Source: Natronomonas sp. CBA1123 (GTDB lineage: Archaea; Halobacteriota; Halobacteria; Halobacteriales; Haloarculaceae). From it: DNA of 64,000 bases. Within the stretch, counting starts at the first letter, position 1. Every line of letters begins with the position of its first letter. A model generated the notes under the pieces. That model did no database searches. It was not told the origin of the DNA and saw only the letters and a program-made list of their open reading frames with translations. The stretch covers positions 38,033 to 102,032 of the forward strand of contig NZ_WPCC01000007.1 in NCBI RefSeq assembly GCF_009741925.1. Reading direction: 5' to 3'. Positions 38,531 through 46,457 of this stretch are shown here, in pieces. The position numbers were made by a program, and so were the translations under genes.

Positions 38531-38991
38531 ACGTAGAAGCGCAACACCTCCTCGTCGCCATCGACGATGACCGTCGCCCGGTGTTCACCAGCGTCGAGGC
38601 TCGCGTCGAGGTCGATGACGAGTTCGATTACCTCCCCTTCCTTCCACGTGTCGGTGTTGGTACTCACCACGTCGATAGTGGTCGACGACGGGACGACGTA
38701 CTCGCCGTCGAACACCACGTCGACGAGGTCGGGGTCCGTCGGTAACGGACGAGCGCCGGTGTTCTTCACGAGGACGGTCACCGTGTCGTTGGTGCCGTCG
38801 TAAATCGCGTCGCTCCCAGTGTCGCTGATAATCGTGATGTCCGTCTCGAGCTGTTCCTCGACGGAGTCGCCGTGGGTCGTAATCGATTCGGAGATGCCGC
38901 CGATGCTGTCGACCATAACGCCGGAAACGCCCGCTGCGATGCCTATCGCGGCGATGAACAGGATGAGACTGGAGGCGGAGAGACTCGCCAT
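38527..38991 (-). CDS. arlG: Archaellum stator protein ArlG
   Basis: A 154-residue protein with one N-terminal archaellin-like hydrophobic helix (about 7-27, SLILFIAAIGIAAGVSGVMV) and an extracytoplasmic beta-sandwich. In archaea ArlF and ArlG form a stator that contacts the S-layer. It directly abuts arlF with no spacing and overlaps arlH by 4 nt. Confidence 0.93.
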   Translation of the reverse strand: MASLSASSLILFIAAIGIAAGVSGVMVDSIGGISESITTHGDSVEEQLETDITIISDTGSDAIYDGTNDTVTVLVKNTGARPLPTDPDLVDVVFDGEYVVPSSTTIDVVSTNTDTWKEGEVIELVIDLDASLDAGEHRATVIVDGDEEVLRFYV

Positions 38992-39432
38992 TCAGACCCC
39001 CTCCGTCGTCACGTTCGTTGCGACTTGGACGCCCGGACGGGTCGCGACGTGGACACGCTGTGGTTCGGTCGTCGTATCGTAGGTGAAGACGAGCCGCGTT
39101 CCCGGCGACCACAGCGACCGCTGGGCGTCGCCGTCGACGGCAGCCGACGGGTCGACGTACTCGCCGTCGACGAGGAGGTCGGTCTCCCCCGAATTGAGCG
39201 TCGTCGTTCCCGTGTTGTCGAGGCGGACGACGAGTTCGTCTTCGGTGGCGTTGTACACGGCGTCGACTGCCTCGATGTCGGTGTTGCGTTGTTCGAGCAT
39301 CCTGTCGTCTCGTTCCGTCAATCCCTCGCGCTGTGCTTCGCGTGCGTCCTGTACCGCTGGTACGAGCGTCGCGGCGCTGACCAACAGGCCGATGAATATC
39401 ACCGCCGTCGCGCCGCTCGCACTGAATCCCAT
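38992..39432 (-). CDS. arlF: Archaellum stator protein ArlF
   Basis: A 146-residue partner of ArlG. One N-terminal membrane helix (about 7-25, GATAVIFIGLLVSAATLVPAV) leads to a beta-rich extracytoplasmic domain with segments such as EDELVVRLDNTGTTTLNSGETDLLVDGEYV. The ATG overlaps the stop of arlCE by one base (TAATG), and its stop abuts arlG. Confidence 0.93.
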   Translation of the reverse strand: MGFSASGATAVIFIGLLVSAATLVPAVQDAREAQREGLTERDDRMLEQRNTDIEAVDAVYNATEDELVVRLDNTGTTTLNSGETDLLVDGEYVDPSAAVDGDAQRSLWSPGTRLVFTYDTTTEPQRVHVATRPGVQVATNVTTEGV

Positions 39433-40334
39433 TAGATGTCTATTGCTGCTAACGCCCCGAGTCGTCGAACGTAGCCGTGACTGTCGGCGTGATTACCCGC
39501 CGAGAGTTCGGAGGGCTCACCGGGGTCGACGTGGGCGTCGAGATGTGGCCCACTGAGAACCGCTTCGAGCTCACGCCGGACCGACGGGGAAATCCAGCCG
39601 ACCGACTCGTAGTACTCAAGCGCTTTCAGCGCACTCGCGGGCCCGGACGCACACACGAGTTCCGAGAGCCACTCGAAGACCAGTAAGTCTGCGGCATACC
39701 CGCCCTCGATTTCGGTGAGTTCCGCGGTGGCCTCCGCTGGGACCGACGTCCGTTCCTCGGAAGTTCGTTCCTCGGTGTATTCTTCGGCGTCGAGGTCGTC
39801 GACGGCCGACTGTTCCTCGTCCCACAGGAACTCCTCGTCGTCGACGGGGTCGACGTTGGCGTCGGTTTCGCCGTCAGTCAGGTCCTCGAAGGTCACGACC
39901 TCTTCGTCGGTATCTTCGTGAGGGCCGTCGGTGTGGGTGTCGTCGGGCGAGGCGTTACTGTCGCCATCCCCACCGTCGGGTGTCTCGACGACACCAAAGC
40001 CGTTACCGGAGTTTCCATCCTCGAAGGGGTTCGACTCGGCGGTCAACTGGTCGTACACGCCGAGCAACTGCCGGACGGTGTCGTTGACCTCCTCGATGTC
40101 CTCGGAGAGTTCCGATTGTTGGCTCCGAATCGCCTTCAGCGACGACTCCGTCTGTTCGAGGCTCGACTCCAAATCGCCGACCCGGACGTCGAGGTCCCGG
40201 AGCGCCCGCTCGTCATCGTCGGGCTCCGACTCCGACGACGGTTCGGTCGATTCGGCATCGACAGCCGGTTCCTCGGGTTCGGCGTCGCTCATACTCTGTC
40301 CTCCTCCGTCGAACAGCTGTTCGAAGATGTCCAT
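39432..40334 (-). CDS. arlCE: Archaellum switch-complex fusion protein ArlCE
   Basis: A 300-residue fusion. The N-terminal ArlC-like part (about 30-105) is a coiled coil ([45 protein letters not shown]). A long acidic disordered linker (about 110-205) follows. The C-terminal FlaD/E domain (about 210-300) contains [32 protein letters not shown]. In haloarchaea it links chemotaxis signals to the motor. ATG 40334 is preceded by a GGGAG ribosome-binding site, and the leader holds a perfect 16-bp palindrome. It is the first gene of arlCE-F-G-H-I-J-D. Confidence 0.93.
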   Translation of the reverse strand: MDIFEQLFDGGGQSMSDAEPEEPAVDAESTEPSSESEPDDDERALRDLDVRVGDLESSLEQTESSLKAIRSQQSELSEDIEEVNDTVRQLLGVYDQLTAESNPFEDGNSGNGFGVVETPDGGDGDSNASPDDTHTDGPHEDTDEEVVTFEDLTDGETDANVDPVDDEEFLWDEEQSAVDDLDAEEYTEERTSEERTSVPAEATAELTEIEGGYAADLLVFEWLSELVCASGPASALKALEYYESVGWISPSVRRELEAVLSGPHLDAHVDPGEPSELSAGNHADSHGYVRRLGALAAIDI

Positions 40335-40346
40335 GGTTCGTCTCCC

Positions 40347-40362
40347 GTCACCCGCGGGTGAC
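40347..40362 (-). promoter_or_regulatory. Perfect 16-bp palindrome in the arlCE leader
   Basis: GTCACCCG/CGGGTGAC is a perfect palindrome whose near edge is 12 nt before the arlCE ATG. It abuts the Shine-Dalgarno GGGAG, so it could be an operator or, in RNA, a structure controlling ribosome access. No strong TATA box is seen for this operon; a weak GGGTAAAG lies near 40406-40413. Confidence 0.55.
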
Positions 40363-40497
40363 CCGCGCATGTTCGTGGCACGCGAGGGACTACTTCGTCG
40401 GCCCCCTTTACCCGCCGTTCGCTATCGGGTGGCGTTACGGCGGGTGTATCGAGGCTCGAAACGCAAGTCGATACGTCGTGTGAATCGTTGCCGACCT

Positions 40498-40507
40498 CTT
40501 TTTTATA
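40498..40507 (+). promoter_or_regulatory. TATA box of the archaellin genes
   Basis: CTTTTTTATACGG is a strong TATA element about 87-96 nt before the arlA1 ATG. The implied leader is about 60 nt and ends with the ribosome-binding site AGGAGA (40582-40587). Confidence 0.65.
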
Positions 40508-40593
40508 CGGGGTTGTCCGAGGCAGTAGGGGTTGTGCCCCGTTCGACCCGAGCCGGACCGGCCGGCAACGGGTCGGGACACAGGAGACAACAA

Positions 40594-41169
40594 ATGATAC
40601 CACTACCAACGGACGACGACCGCGGTCAGGTCGGTATCGGGACATTAATTATCTTCATCGCGCTCGTTCTCGTGGCGGCAGTCGCGGCGGGCGTGCTCGT
40701 ACAGACTTCCGGGCTCTTGCAGAGTCAAGCTGAGAGTACTGGTGAAGACGCTCAATCCGAAGTCGGCAATCAGATTTCAGTCGTCGGCGCGACCGGTACG
40801 GTGTCGAGTTCGAACGTTAGTCAGGTCGATCTCGTGGTGAAGAAGTCTGCAGGGTCGGACCCAATTGACCTCTCGGATGCCACCATCGAATACACCAGTT
40901 CAAGTGCGAGTGCGACGCTGACACACGCTGGAAGTACAAGTGCCAACGAATTCACCACGTCCAAAATCAGTGGCGACAGCAGCACGGTCTTGACCAACAC
41001 CGGTGACCGCGTTGAAGTCTCCATCGATGCCGCCACTATCGAGGGTGACAACGGCATCGCGGAAGGCGAAGAAGTCCAACTCCGAATCGTCGACCAGTCT
41101 GGTGCAACGACCATCTACGGCGTCAACGTCCCCGACTCGCTCGGAGACCGCAGCTACGTCACGGTGTAA
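40594..41169 (+). CDS. arlA1: Archaellin A1 (archaellum filament subunit)
   Basis: Filament protein of 191 residues. The class III leader [11 protein letters not shown] is cut by the prepilin peptidase before [36 protein letters not shown], the classic archaellin N-terminal helix. The outer domain is short and serine/threonine-rich; NVS at about residues 72-74 is a possible N-glycosylation sequon. The C-terminus [27 protein letters not shown] is shared with the next gene. ATG 40594 has the ribosome-binding site AGGAGA 6-11 nt upstream. Confidence 0.96.
   Translation: MIPLPTDDDRGQVGIGTLIIFIALVLVAAVAAGVLVQTSGLLQSQAESTGEDAQSEVGNQISVVGATGTVSSSNVSQVDLVVKKSAGSDPIDLSDATIEYTSSSASATLTHAGSTSANEFTTSKISGDSSTVLTNTGDRVEVSIDAATIEGDNGIAEGEEVQLRIVDQSGATTIYGVNVPDSLGDRSYVTV
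40618..40899 (+). repeat. 282-nt near-identical repeat, copy in arlA1
   Basis: This stretch matches 41200-41481 in arlA2 with about 10 differences by eye. All but one are silent, and the exception changes Asn to Ser in the VSSSNVS/VSSSSVS segment. Offset 582 nt. Confidence 0.9.
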
Positions 41170-41172
41170 TCC

Positions 41173-41760
41173 ATGTTTGAGGAATTATCAATCAAAGAGG
41201 ACCGCGGTCAGGTCGGTATCGGGACACTAATTATCTTCATCGCGCTCGTTCTCGTGGCGGCAGTCGCGGCGGGCGTGCTCGTACAGACTTCCGGGCTCTT
41301 GCAGAGTCAGGCAGAAAGTACTGGTGAAGACGCCCAATCCGAAGTCGGAAATCAGATTTCAGTCGTCGGCGCGACCGGTACGGTGTCGAGTTCGAGCGTC
41401 AGTCAAGTCGATCTCGTGGTGAAGAAGTCCGCAGGGTCGGACCCAATTGACCTCTCGGATGCCACCATCGAATACACCAGTGCTGGCGCATCACAGACAT
41501 TAGTCTACGATAGTGGTAACGCGAACGGAAATAACTTCGCTACGACAGAAATATCGGGAGGTTCCGCAACGGTGTTGACCAATACGGGTGACCGTGTAGA
41601 GATTACTATCGACACGGACGCAGCGGAACTCGAAGGTGGCAACGGCATAGCCGAGGGCGAGGAGGTCCAACTCCGCATCGTCGACCAGTCCGGTGCGACG
41701 ACCATCTACGGCGTCAACGTCCCCGACTCGCTCGGTGACCGCAGCTACGTCACGGTCTAA
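41173..41760 (+). CDS. arlA2: Archaellin A2 (archaellum filament subunit)
   Basis: Second filament protein, 195 residues, 3 nt after arlA1. The leader is different ([12 protein letters not shown]) but the mature N-terminal 90 residues and the last 40 are nearly identical to ArlA1. The centre differs strongly ([31 protein letters not shown] against [30 protein letters not shown]), as expected for surface-exposed residues. Both genes presumably share the promoter at 40498. Confidence 0.96.
   Translation: MFEELSIKEDRGQVGIGTLIIFIALVLVAAVAAGVLVQTSGLLQSQAESTGEDAQSEVGNQISVVGATGTVSSSSVSQVDLVVKKSAGSDPIDLSDATIEYTSAGASQTLVYDSGNANGNNFATTEISGGSATVLTNTGDRVEITIDTDAAELEGGNGIAEGEEVQLRIVDQSGATTIYGVNVPDSLGDRSYVTV
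41200..41481 (+). repeat. 282-nt near-identical repeat, copy in arlA2
   Basis: Partner of 40618-40899. The near absence of silent divergence in this part, against strong divergence in the gene centre, points to recent duplication or ongoing gene conversion. Confidence 0.9.
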
Positions 41761-41766
41761 CACCGA

Positions 41767-42222
41767 ATGAACGCGACGCGACTCTCGGTACTCGGTCTCT
41801 GTGCGCTCGTCGCCGCGACGGCGGTGGTCGCGGGGCCGCTCGTGCCGGGGGCTGCGCTCGCGGGTTCGGAGCAACCAACCCAACTTTACACGGGTTTCGA
41901 CACGGGGACGGACGGCCTCGACGCCGACCGTCGCTTCTCGTCGGGTCCGATTTCGACGACGACCGAACGCGGGAACGGCTCCGCGACGGTCGTGGTTTCT
42001 TTTTCGGTCGAGACAGCAGATTCGCCAGCGACGCTAACCACACGCTTCGACTCGGAGAACGCCACCGACGATTCGGTGGTCGTTTCATCGAGAGAGACGG
42101 CAGCGGTCGAGTTGCGTCCGGCGGTCGGCCTCGACGGTGAAGAGACCGCGACACTGTTCGTCGAAGCAGCAGTTGACGGGGAGACGTACGTGTTGGACCG
42201 CAAAGAGGTGCGATTCGAGTGA
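41767..42222 (+). CDS. Secreted beta-rich protein next to archaellin genes
   Basis: A 151-residue protein with a Sec-type signal peptide (MNATRLSVLGLCALVAATAVVAGPLVPGAALAG, cut near residue 32) and a beta-rich mature part. Sequons NGS and NAT are present. It starts 6 nt after arlA2 and its stop overlaps the GTG start of the next gene, so it is probably co-transcribed with the archaellins. No known domain. A surface or archaellum-associated role is inference from position. Confidence 0.75.
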   Translation: MNATRLSVLGLCALVAATAVVAGPLVPGAALAGSEQPTQLYTGFDTGTDGLDADRRFSSGPISTTTERGNGSATVVVSFSVETADSPATLTTRFDSENATDDSVVVSSRETAAVELRPAVGLDGEETATLFVEAAVDGETYVLDRKEVRFE

Positions 42223-44180
42223 GCACAAAAACGCCAAAAAAGCGGCTGCTCGCCGCTCGCGAAAGAGGTTGGGAGCGACTCCATTGGGCGCGTGAAACCG
42301 CGTTCCGCGTGCCGTTCGGCGACCGAATCGGGTGGACGCTGTTCCTCGGTGCGCTCGTCTTCTACGGGCTGTACTGGCGCGTCGACGTGTTCATCATCGA
42401 TACGTTCGCTATCGTGAACGCTCTCGTGAGCGTTGCCGACGGGAGTCTCGCCATCCAGACGGTGGCGTTCGGCCCAGACCACGGGGCGACGCCGGGCGTG
42501 TACGTCTCGGAGGGCGCTCTCTACGGCCGGAATTACGGTCAAATCGTGTTGTCGTTGCCCGCGTTGGTGGTACTGGAGGCGGTCTCAGCCGTCGCTGACC
42601 TCCGAATCGCGCTTACGGGGTTGTGGTGTGTAGCCGTCGCCGGTGTCACACGAAGCCTCGGGAGCTTCCTCGCTCGGGAGCGACTCGCGACGCTGTTGGG
42701 TAGTTCTGTCGCGGCGCTGCTGTTCGTCGCCGGCGTGCTCTCTGCGCGACAGTTGCCCACGGGTGTCGAACCGCTGTTGGCGCTGCAGTTCACGACGATG
42801 GTCGCCGCGGCGCTGTGTGCCGTCGTCGTCTACCGGCTGCTGACGCGGTTCCACGACCGGCGAATCGGCACGGCTGCGGGCGTATCGACGCTGGGGCTCG
42901 CCACCGTCGCGTTCTGGGCACCGATACCGAAACGACACGCCTTCGTCGCCCTGTTCGCGCTCGTCACCGTGTACTGCTTTGCCCGGGCTCGTGAGGGACC
43001 GGTCACGAGCGAACGGTGGTGGCGAGCTGTGTCGTACGCTTCAGTTGGAGTGTTAGCGTGGGTGAGCGCTCCCGACGCACTCGTCCTGTTGGTCGCGCTT
43101 GGGCCGCTCGATTTGCTGTTCGCACGGCAGAACCGGCCGCTCGACCTCATCGTCGTCGGCAGCGTGTTCATACTCTCGCTCGTTCCATTCTTCGTCACGA
43201 ACGCCCTGATTTCGGGGAATCCGCTCGTGCCGCCACGGATGCTCCAGTCAGCGAATTCGGCCGGTGTAACTGCTGATGCCGTCCTAGGTGGGGGCGAGGG
43301 GGGAAGCGCCGGAACGGGCAGCGAACCGGCGGCGAGCGATTCCGGGGGTGGCTCCGGAACCGGGGGGTCGACGAGCGGTTCGGGGCAAGGGACAACCACA
43401 GGCGAATCGACGCCGGACCGACTTGCAGTCGTCGCGAGTCTGGTTGCGGGGATGGTGTCCTCCACGACAGCGGCGTTCGGCGTTCTACTCGACCAGTTCA
43501 CGCGAGCAGTCGAAGTACTGAACGCGGAGCGACTTTGGCACGTGTTCGTTCGGAGCGGTACGATTCCGGGCGTCGATTACGGTCAGACTGGCGGTGAAAC
43601 CATCGAACTGACGCTTCTGGAATCGGCCCCGCTGCTCGCAGCGTTAGTCGCGGCCCCGGTCGCGTTCTTCCGGCGGTTCCCTGCCGGCTTCGACCGTCGG
43701 GACCCGAAGACCGGCGTCGACCTCCTCGCAGTCGGCTTCGGTCTCGCGCTGACGTTGTTGTACCTGCCACGCCTTCCATTGCACTCGACGATTACGGTCC
43801 GGTATCTGGCCCCGATGACGCCGCTTGCAGTGTACGGCGTGTTCAGATTGCCCGTCGTCAGACGGGCGGTTTCGGCGTATCCCGAACGCTTCGCCGGGGG
43901 ACTCCTCGCCGGAACCGTCGGCGGGCTCTCCTTTGCAGCCGTCGCCCTCGTGGGAGTAACACCCGGAACGGGAATGCAGACCCATGGGGTCGTGAACCTC
44001 GCTGTGGCAGCTGTCCTCGGAGCGTGGGCGCTGACTGTGAGTATCCGTTCCGAGGACGAACACGTCAAGCACGGTGCGACGCTTCTCGGCATCGCCGTCG
44101 CTGCGATGGTCGTGTTAGTACTGACTTCGGGACTGGCGTACTTCGCAGCTGAACGAATGTTCGTTTTACCATACAAATGA
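42219..44180 (+). CDS. Large polytopic membrane protein, possibly GT-C-like
   Basis: A 653-residue protein read from GTG 42219, which overlaps the previous stop. After a basic N-terminus about 12 hydrophobic segments are visible, including WTLFLGALVFYGLYW near 41-55 and a final pair near 600-645. The extracytoplasmic stretch after the first helix, FAIVNALVSVADGSLAIQTVAFGPDHGATPGVYVSEGALYGRNYGQ, recalls the loop of membrane glycosyltransferases, but no clear catalytic acidic motif was found, so this is tentative. Residues of about 355-400 form a low-complexity Gly/Ser linker (SAGTGSEPAASDSGGGSGTGG). It is coupled on both sides. A role in archaellin glycosylation or assembly is a hypothesis. 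Confidence 0.7.
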   Translation: MSTKTPKKRLLAARERGWERLHWARETAFRVPFGDRIGWTLFLGALVFYGLYWRVDVFIIDTFAIVNALVSVADGSLAIQTVAFGPDHGATPGVYVSEGALYGRNYGQIVLSLPALVVLEAVSAVADLRIALTGLWCVAVAGVTRSLGSFLARERLATLLGSSVAALLFVAGVLSARQLPTGVEPLLALQFTTMVAAALCAVVVYRLLTRFHDRRIGTAAGVSTLGLATVAFWAPIPKRHAFVALFALVTVYCFARAREGPVTSERWWRAVSYASVGVLAWVSAPDALVLLVALGPLDLLFARQNRPLDLIVVGSVFILSLVPFFVTNALISGNPLVPPRMLQSANSAGVTADAVLGGGEGGSAGTGSEPAASDSGGGSGTGGSTSGSGQGTTTGESTPDRLAVVASLVAGMVSSTTAAFGVLLDQFTRAVEVLNAERLWHVFVRSGTIPGVDYGQTGGETIELTLLESAPLLAALVAAPVAFFRRFPAGFDRRDPKTGVDLLAVGFGLALTLLYLPRLPLHSTITVRYLAPMTPLAVYGVFRLPVVRRAVSAYPERFAGGLLAGTVGGLSFAAVALVGVTPGTGMQTHGVVNLAVAAVLGAWALTVSIRSEDEHVKHGATLLGIAVAAMVVLVLTSGLAYFAAERMFVLPYK

Positions 44181-44611
44181 CACGAAATACGGGCGAGCAC
44201 GACGAACCGGCACGAGAATCGAACGATAGCCCACCGAACGCCCCAATCGACGAGAACCCGGAAGGAGTTCTCGACCCCGCCGAGTTGGGGACACCCGACG
44301 AGGTAACGGAGTTATCGGACAACCGCTTCGTCGTCGCCCCAGACGATTCGTCGGACGTCCGTCGGTCGAATCCGGCACAGAACGCACCCAAAGACGATAC
44401 GGACGACGCTCCGCTTCCGAGCGGTGCGTACGCCGCGGCGGTGACGATGCGGACGCCCGACGGAACGCGAACGACGCAGGTGTCGACGAACGACGTCCGT
44501 GAACTGTTCGACGAGCTGTTGCTGTGGTACGTCGAGGGGATGGCACCGGAGGCGGATCCCGAGGAGGCGCTGTCGGTTCTGGTGAGAGAGTCGTCGCTGT
44601 CACTGGAGTGA
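44177..44611 (+). CDS. Acidic protein ending the archaellin transcription unit
   Basis: A 144-residue cytosolic protein whose ATG overlaps the previous stop by 4 nt. The first 85 residues are disordered and acidic. A short conserved-looking segment follows: SGAYAAAVTMRTPDGTRTTQVSTNDVRELFDELLLWYVEGMAPEADPEEALSVLV, probably a small alpha/beta domain. No known function. Translational coupling puts it in the same unit as the archaellins, the secreted protein and the large membrane protein. Confidence 0.7.
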   Translation: MTRNTGEHDEPARESNDSPPNAPIDENPEGVLDPAELGTPDEVTELSDNRFVVAPDDSSDVRRSNPAQNAPKDDTDDAPLPSGAYAAAVTMRTPDGTRTTQVSTNDVRELFDELLLWYVEGMAPEADPEEALSVLVRESSLSLE

Positions 44612-44633
44612 GTAGTCGGAGAAACGGGTCGGC

Positions 44634-45098
44634 TTACAGTTCGTCGAGCGCCGAGTAGAACACGAATCCGAGTGCGAGGTGCTGTTGCATCGCGTCCTCG
44701 ATTCGAGTGCGGGTGTCCTCGTCGTCATCGATTCGGTACTCCTTCGTCCGGACGAGTTCGTGCATCTCGAGGAGGTCGTCCGCTTCGAGTTCGTGGAGCC
44801 GCGGGTAGACGGTTCCCGGACTCAACCGCGCGTCGAACACCTGTGAGAGGTCTTCCATCAGCCCTTTTCCGTGGGTGTCGCCGTCACGCATCGCGACCAA
44901 CACGAGGAGGAGTTCATCGAGGGAGTTCTTGACGAGTTCCTCGTCGAATCGGAACCGCCGCCCCGGGAACAGTTGGTCGGTCACTGCGTTGACGACCTCT
45001 TTGGACTGGTTTCCGGCATCGCCGGAAACGGGGTCGGCATCGGTCAATTCGCGGTACAACTGCTCGACGGAGGCTCCCTGCTGGCCGTTTGCGCTCAT
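44634..45098 (-). CDS. PadR-family transcriptional regulator
   Basis: A 154-residue protein. The winged-helix domain (about 53-125) has the PadR pattern ELVKNSLDELLLVLVAMRDGDTHGKGLMEDLSQVFDARLSPGTVYPRLHELEADDLLEMHELVRTKEYRID. A short helix follows that would serve dimerisation (AMQQHLALGFVFYSAL). ATG 45098 follows a GGTGAGA ribosome-binding site. The upstream AATTATACT near 45148-45156 is the likely TATA box. Position at the edge of the archaellum region makes it a candidate motility regulator, which is inference. Confidence 0.85.
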   Translation of the reverse strand: MSANGQQGASVEQLYRELTDADPVSGDAGNQSKEVVNAVTDQLFPGRRFRFDEELVKNSLDELLLVLVAMRDGDTHGKGLMEDLSQVFDARLSPGTVYPRLHELEADDLLEMHELVRTKEYRIDDDEDTRTRIEDAMQQHLALGFVFYSALDEL

Positions 45099-45235
45099 CG
45101 TCTCACCGTGGGTCGGGTGACCATACACCCAGTACTCCACATACCAGTATAATTGGGGCTTAGCGTTTTCATCCGCTGAAAAAGCCCCGTCCGAAACAGA
45201 GTGGGGGCGGTGGTTCAAGACCCGGAGCTCGGTGT

Positions 45236-46129
45236 TCAGTCGTCGACGAGCGTCCGGAGGCCCGCTTCGAGGTCGATGGTGGGTTCGTAGCCGAGTGCCG
45301 ACCGCGCACGGCCGATATCGGCACAGCTGTGTTGGATGTCGCCGGGCCGTGGGTCGGTGTGAACGATTTCGGAGTCGCTGCCGACGCCGTCGCGAATCAG
45401 TTCGGCGAGTTCGCGAATCGTGACCGATTCCCCAGTGCCGACGTTGTAGGCCCGGCCGACTGCGTCGGTTTCGGCGGCCAGCAGGTTCGCACGAACGACG
45501 TCGTCGATGTGGACGAAATCTCGGGTTTGCGTGCCGTCGCCGTGGACCGTGATCGGGTCGCCGTTGCGTGCCTGCCGAAGGAAGACGGTAATCACGCCGG
45601 CGTAGTCGCCGCCGGTCTGTCCCGGGCCGTAGACGTTGAAGTAGCGGAGTGCAACGGTATCGAGCCCGTAGAGGTCCTCGTACAGTCGGGCGTAATGGTC
45701 GGAAGCGACTTTGTCGAGGCCGTACGGAGAGGTCGGTTCGAGTCGCTGGCCTTCGTCGATTGGCGTCTCCTCGGGGTCGCCGTACACCGCGGCGCTGGAG
45801 GCGATGACGACCCGAGCGTCGTGCGTCCGTGCGGCCTCCAAGACGTTGAGCGTCCCCGTCGCGTTGATGGCGTGGCTCTCGGTCGGTCGTTCGACCGATT
45901 CGGCGACGCTGACGAGTGCGGCCTCGTGGAACACCACGTCGACGCCCTCGACGGCGGCGTCGACGGTCGCTTCGTCGCGGATGTCGCCCTGGATAGCTGT
46001 CACCCCGTTGGGATGGTCGCCCGCGACGGTGTCGAGAACCGCCACGTCGTTGTCTGTCGACAGCGCATCGGCGATGTGGCCGCCGATGAACCCCGACCCG
46101 CCAGTGACGAGAACCGATTTGTCTTCCAT
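45236..46129 (-). CDS. NAD-dependent sugar-nucleotide epimerase (GalE-like)
   Basis: An extended short-chain dehydrogenase of 297 residues. The cofactor site VLVTGGSGFIGGHIADAL is at the N-terminus, and the catalytic pair is in SPYGLDK (Tyr and Lys) with ASSAAVYGD before it. The segment RYFNVYGPGQ and the C-terminal substrate region are typical of UDP-glucose/glucuronate 4-epimerases. The exact sugar cannot be read from sequence. The promoter GTTATAAC at 46156-46163 supports ATG 46129. It lies near a nucleotidyltransferase gene, consistent with glycan precursor synthesis. Confidence 0.88.
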   Translation of the reverse strand: MEDKSVLVTGGSGFIGGHIADALSTDNDVAVLDTVAGDHPNGVTAIQGDIRDEATVDAAVEGVDVVFHEAALVSVAESVERPTESHAINATGTLNVLEAARTHDARVVIASSAAVYGDPEETPIDEGQRLEPTSPYGLDKVASDHYARLYEDLYGLDTVALRYFNVYGPGQTGGDYAGVITVFLRQARNGDPITVHGDGTQTRDFVHIDDVVRANLLAAETDAVGRAYNVGTGESVTIRELAELIRDGVGSDSEIVHTDPRPGDIQHSCADIGRARSALGYEPTIDLEAGLRTLVDD

Positions 46130-46155
46130 CGTCCCAGATAAACGCCGTCCGAGGT

Positions 46156-46163
46156 GTTATAAC
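46156..46163 (-). promoter_or_regulatory. TATA box of the epimerase gene
   Basis: CGTTATAACACC on the minus strand with its core 27-34 nt before ATG 46129. Confidence 0.6.
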
Positions 46164-46204
46164 GACCGGTGGCGTCGACGACGGCATCGCGACGCCGCCC
46201 CACA

Positions 46205-46222
46205 CTTTCACTTTCACTCCGG
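46205..46222 (+). repeat. 18-nt motif upstream of a small-protein promoter (copy 2 of 2)
   Basis: Identical CTTTCACTTTCACTCCGG to 13874-13891. It ends 42 nt before ATG 46265 and 12 nt before the TATA-like CCTTTATTAC (46235-46244). Confidence 0.6.
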
Positions 46223-46264
46223 ACTAGGCTGGCCCCTTTATTACTGTCGCCGGTACGAACAGGT

Positions 46265-46423
46265 ATGTCCACGAACATCCAGTCGACGGCTGAAACGACT
46301 CACAACGGCGTCTTGGAGGTCAGCGACCTGCCGGCGACGCGGGTCCAGCGGTACGCCCGCGAGGCCGACGACGTGTACTTCGAGCGGAAGGGCGGTCGGA
46401 CGTTCCTCGTCGCCGAGCGGTAG
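46265..46423 (+). CDS. 52-residue haloarchaeal protein of unknown function
   Basis: A small soluble protein: MSTNIQSTAETTHNG, then VLEVSDLPATRVQRYAREADDVYFERKGGRTFLVAER. A TATA box at 46235-46243 lies 22-30 nt before the ATG, and an 18-nt motif shared with the top6B promoter lies just beyond. These promoter features and normal codon use support a real gene. No known domain. Confidence 0.7.
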   Translation: MSTNIQSTAETTHNGVLEVSDLPATRVQRYAREADDVYFERKGGRTFLVAER

Positions 46424-46457
46424 ACGGCCTTTTTTCCGCGGGGACCCAACACCCAGT

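Noticed and set aside
45099..46217. Long N-terminal extension of the PadR gene
   Set aside because: It is the shadow of the epimerase gene; the PadR domain, ribosome site and promoter support ATG 45098.
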